The notes below the pieces were generated by a model. The model worked only from the letters and a program-made list of their open reading frames with translations, did not search any database and was not told the DNA's origin. From positions 22,507,583-22,571,582 of the forward strand of contig CM052359.1 of assembly GCA_028551475.1 (NCBI GenBank): DNA of 64,000 bases, given 5' to 3'. The stretch is from Casuarina equisetifolia (Eukaryota > Streptophyta > Magnoliopsida > Fagales > Casuarinaceae). Made by a program: the position numbers and the translations under genes. This document shows positions 62,064 to 64,000 of this stretch, in pieces (the first letter of the stretch is position 1; each line of letters starts with the position of its first letter).

Positions 62064-64000
62064 TGCATCCACCTGTGTATGTCAACTTATCACGTGAAAG
62101 AAGAAAACTAAATGTTGCAACTACAAAGAAGTTATCTATTTTGTGTTCGAAGAATTGAAAAGGATTCCAAACTTGTTTGTGCTTGTATCATTTGTACACA
62201 AGATTTATTGGTTATCTAGTTTGGTTGAAAAATTTATTATCTGCCACAAGAATAATTCACATGCTTCTTTCCACCTATCAAACTTCTGTGGTGAAACAAG
62301 TCAATTCTTCCAGCGATAATGAAGTTTTGCCACAGCAAAATTTGAGATTTCAAAATCCAGATTTCTCCCGATTATCTTAGATGGATTTTTATATTTTTGT
62401 CTTCTTACAAGTAAATGTTGTAATCATCCAGCTTCTAACTTATCATTGTCTTTACTTCGACATGGTTTTATTGTTTTAACTTTGTTCATTTGGAGCTACT
62501 CTTTACAACGCTATTTATGGTTGATTCTGGAGTTAATCCAGGAAAGTGGCATTCTTTACCATCTAAGTGAACTGCTGGGTGGTCAACCGCATCAATTATG
62601 GAAAATGCCTCCTGCCCTTGCAGCAGCTGCAATTCCACTCTGGTACTCCAATAAATCCCCTATGGAATGTGTGCATGCGAGATCAATGTGTACCAGTTCA
62701 TTTTACTTGTCTAGAGGTGCATTAGAACAACTTCTGCCAAGGGCCTTGTATTGTTGGGTGGTGGTTGTGGTGTTTCCATATTCAAAGAGACAATAGTTGT
62801 GTTTCCATGGGATCCAGACATCTCTTCTAAACAGCCCTGAACAAACTTTACGGCATTCTTGTTTTACTTTCTTTGCATCTGAATATGATAATAACTAATG
62901 TCACAGGTCGCCATTGTTAAGGTTGTACATGAGTGAAATGGAGACTCAATTCAGAGGAGATTTTTCAATAATGAGGTTTTGAATTTATTTATTTATTTTT
63001 TCCCCCTCCGTGTTTAATGTGTTTCCATATGTTTGTTCCTTCTGAAATAAAACTTCCATTTCTGCTAAAATTTTGATTGTTTTTATTATGTAGATGCTGC
63101 AATTGTACTCAAGATATGAAGGAACATAATACCTGTGAGTACATTTAATGACACCCTCATTTTACTTTTTTCCTCCGCTGCTTCATAGAGAGACATCAAG
63201 CTGTTCTCTGTAGTTTGTCATGGTTTAGGAATCTTGTAACAAATATTTATAGGTTGAACATCTCAACATGTGATTTCGCGTTAGGTGCCAACGTTGCAAT
63301 AGCCAGCAGATTAAGTGGAACTTAGGACATAGTAGCAACCATCTATTTTTTCAACACTCATGATATATTTTGAATACTGTTTGGTCATTGAAATTGTAAT
63401 AGTGATTGCAAGCGGACTTGATGAGATTTCATGTTCATGAACACTTCCACCTTCTAATAGTTGCTTGGCTCATACTACATATCTTTGAGAGAAACTAAAA
63501 TTGAAACTTAGGCGTCATAAACACTTTAGTTGTGTGCATTACATTTTGATCATACTCCAGTTTGCTTTTGCTTAGCACAATGAAATAGTGGAAATTGCCT
63601 GCAACCTGTGTTGGGCTTGGTTGTCCATTTGAAGTTTAGGTGAAGAGGTAATGTATGTAGAGCTGCCTTAATTATTCATTATTGTTAACACCTTAAGAAG
63701 AATTGCATTTATGCCATGGTGTATAAGAGTTGGCACTAGTTAATCAAATCTGTAGATGTAAAAGACCCTGGATTCTAAGTCACACGCATGCAGACAAAAC
63801 AGTTCATCTAATATTCCTACTCAGTATCGTTCTCATAAATTTTCTTCTGAAAAAGGTGTGCCACATGCTTTGGTAGTTTGAATGGCCTTAATCAATGTTC
63901 TAGATTCAGTTATCAGAGAGAGAAATTTACTGCTAAAGATGTACGAGAAATTAAATGTGATCTATTCTCAGGTGAACTTGCTGAGAGAATTTGGTGCCTC
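62064..64000 (+). repeat. Direct duplication, copy 2 (right arm of the chimera)
   Basis: Near-identical to 35588-37588, starting at TGCATCCACCTG and continuing past the window edge. Differences are scattered substitutions and small gaps, for instance a C-rich tract at 36,570 replaced by a TTTA run at 62,990. Confidence 0.95.
62542..63134 (+). pseudogene. Partial copy of the unknown conserved gene (exons 6-8)
   Basis: Exons 62542-62642 (GILYHLSELLGGQPHQLWKM), 62907-62975 (RLYMSEMETQFRGDF) and 63094-63134 (CCNCTQDMKEHNT) repeat exons 6-8 of the gene at 30786-36915 with intact splice sites and only a few residue changes. Exons 1-5 are absent, so it cannot make the protein. It could still be spliced if transcribed from the adjoining duplicated unit. 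Confidence 0.9.

Overview
This is nuclear DNA from a flowering plant, most likely a woody eudicot. The evidence is AT-rich sequence, large GT-AG introns, TRIM and Ty1-copia relics, and protein families typical of eudicots (PI4K-beta with charged repeats, NAC, ATL RING-H2, ankyrin-PGG, COV/LCV). No species can be named from sequence alone. Gene models below were assembled by hand by matching reading phase across introns.

Layout. About 1-5.8 kb is decayed Ty1-copia sequence on the minus strand, with a second LTR/primer-site relic at about 5.4-5.8 kb. 7.38-22.95 kb (+) is a complete 16-exon phosphatidylinositol 4-kinase beta gene. One of its introns carries a 728-bp TRIM retrotransposon with a perfect 5-bp target duplication. 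25.99-29.05 kb (+) is a four-exon NAC transcription factor of the NAC082/NAC103 type, with a candidate peptide uORF in its leader. 30.79-36.9 kb (+) is a conserved plant membrane-anchored protein of unknown function, broken by one extra base in exon 1. 38.9-39.2 kb (+) holds a small plant protein. 

41.05-53.16 kb is a stretch of eroding, intron-containing gene fragments around one intact gene: a MON2-like fragment (-), an intact ankyrin-repeat/PGG membrane protein (+, 44.3-45.76 kb), a LIKE-COV gene with a disrupted frame (-), and a clear ribonucleotide reductase large-subunit pseudogene (+). 54.1-55.5 kb is an unrecognised repeat unit. 56.36-56.62 kb is a very small TRIM element. 57.64-58.59 kb (-) is a single-exon ATL-type RING-H2 ubiquitin ligase. 

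60.88-64.0 kb is a chimeric duplication: its left part is a copy of 54.07-55.54 kb and its right part a direct copy of the 3' end of the 30.8-36.9 kb gene, joined at about 62,063.

The intact genes have unrelated roles: TGN phosphoinositide signalling, nucleolar or ER stress transcription, ubiquitination, and ankyrin-type immune signalling. This is ordinary plant gene order, not a pathway cluster. The most informative content is structural: two TRIM elements, the chimeric duplication, and a gene-fragment zone whose splice sites show CAG-to-CAA decay.
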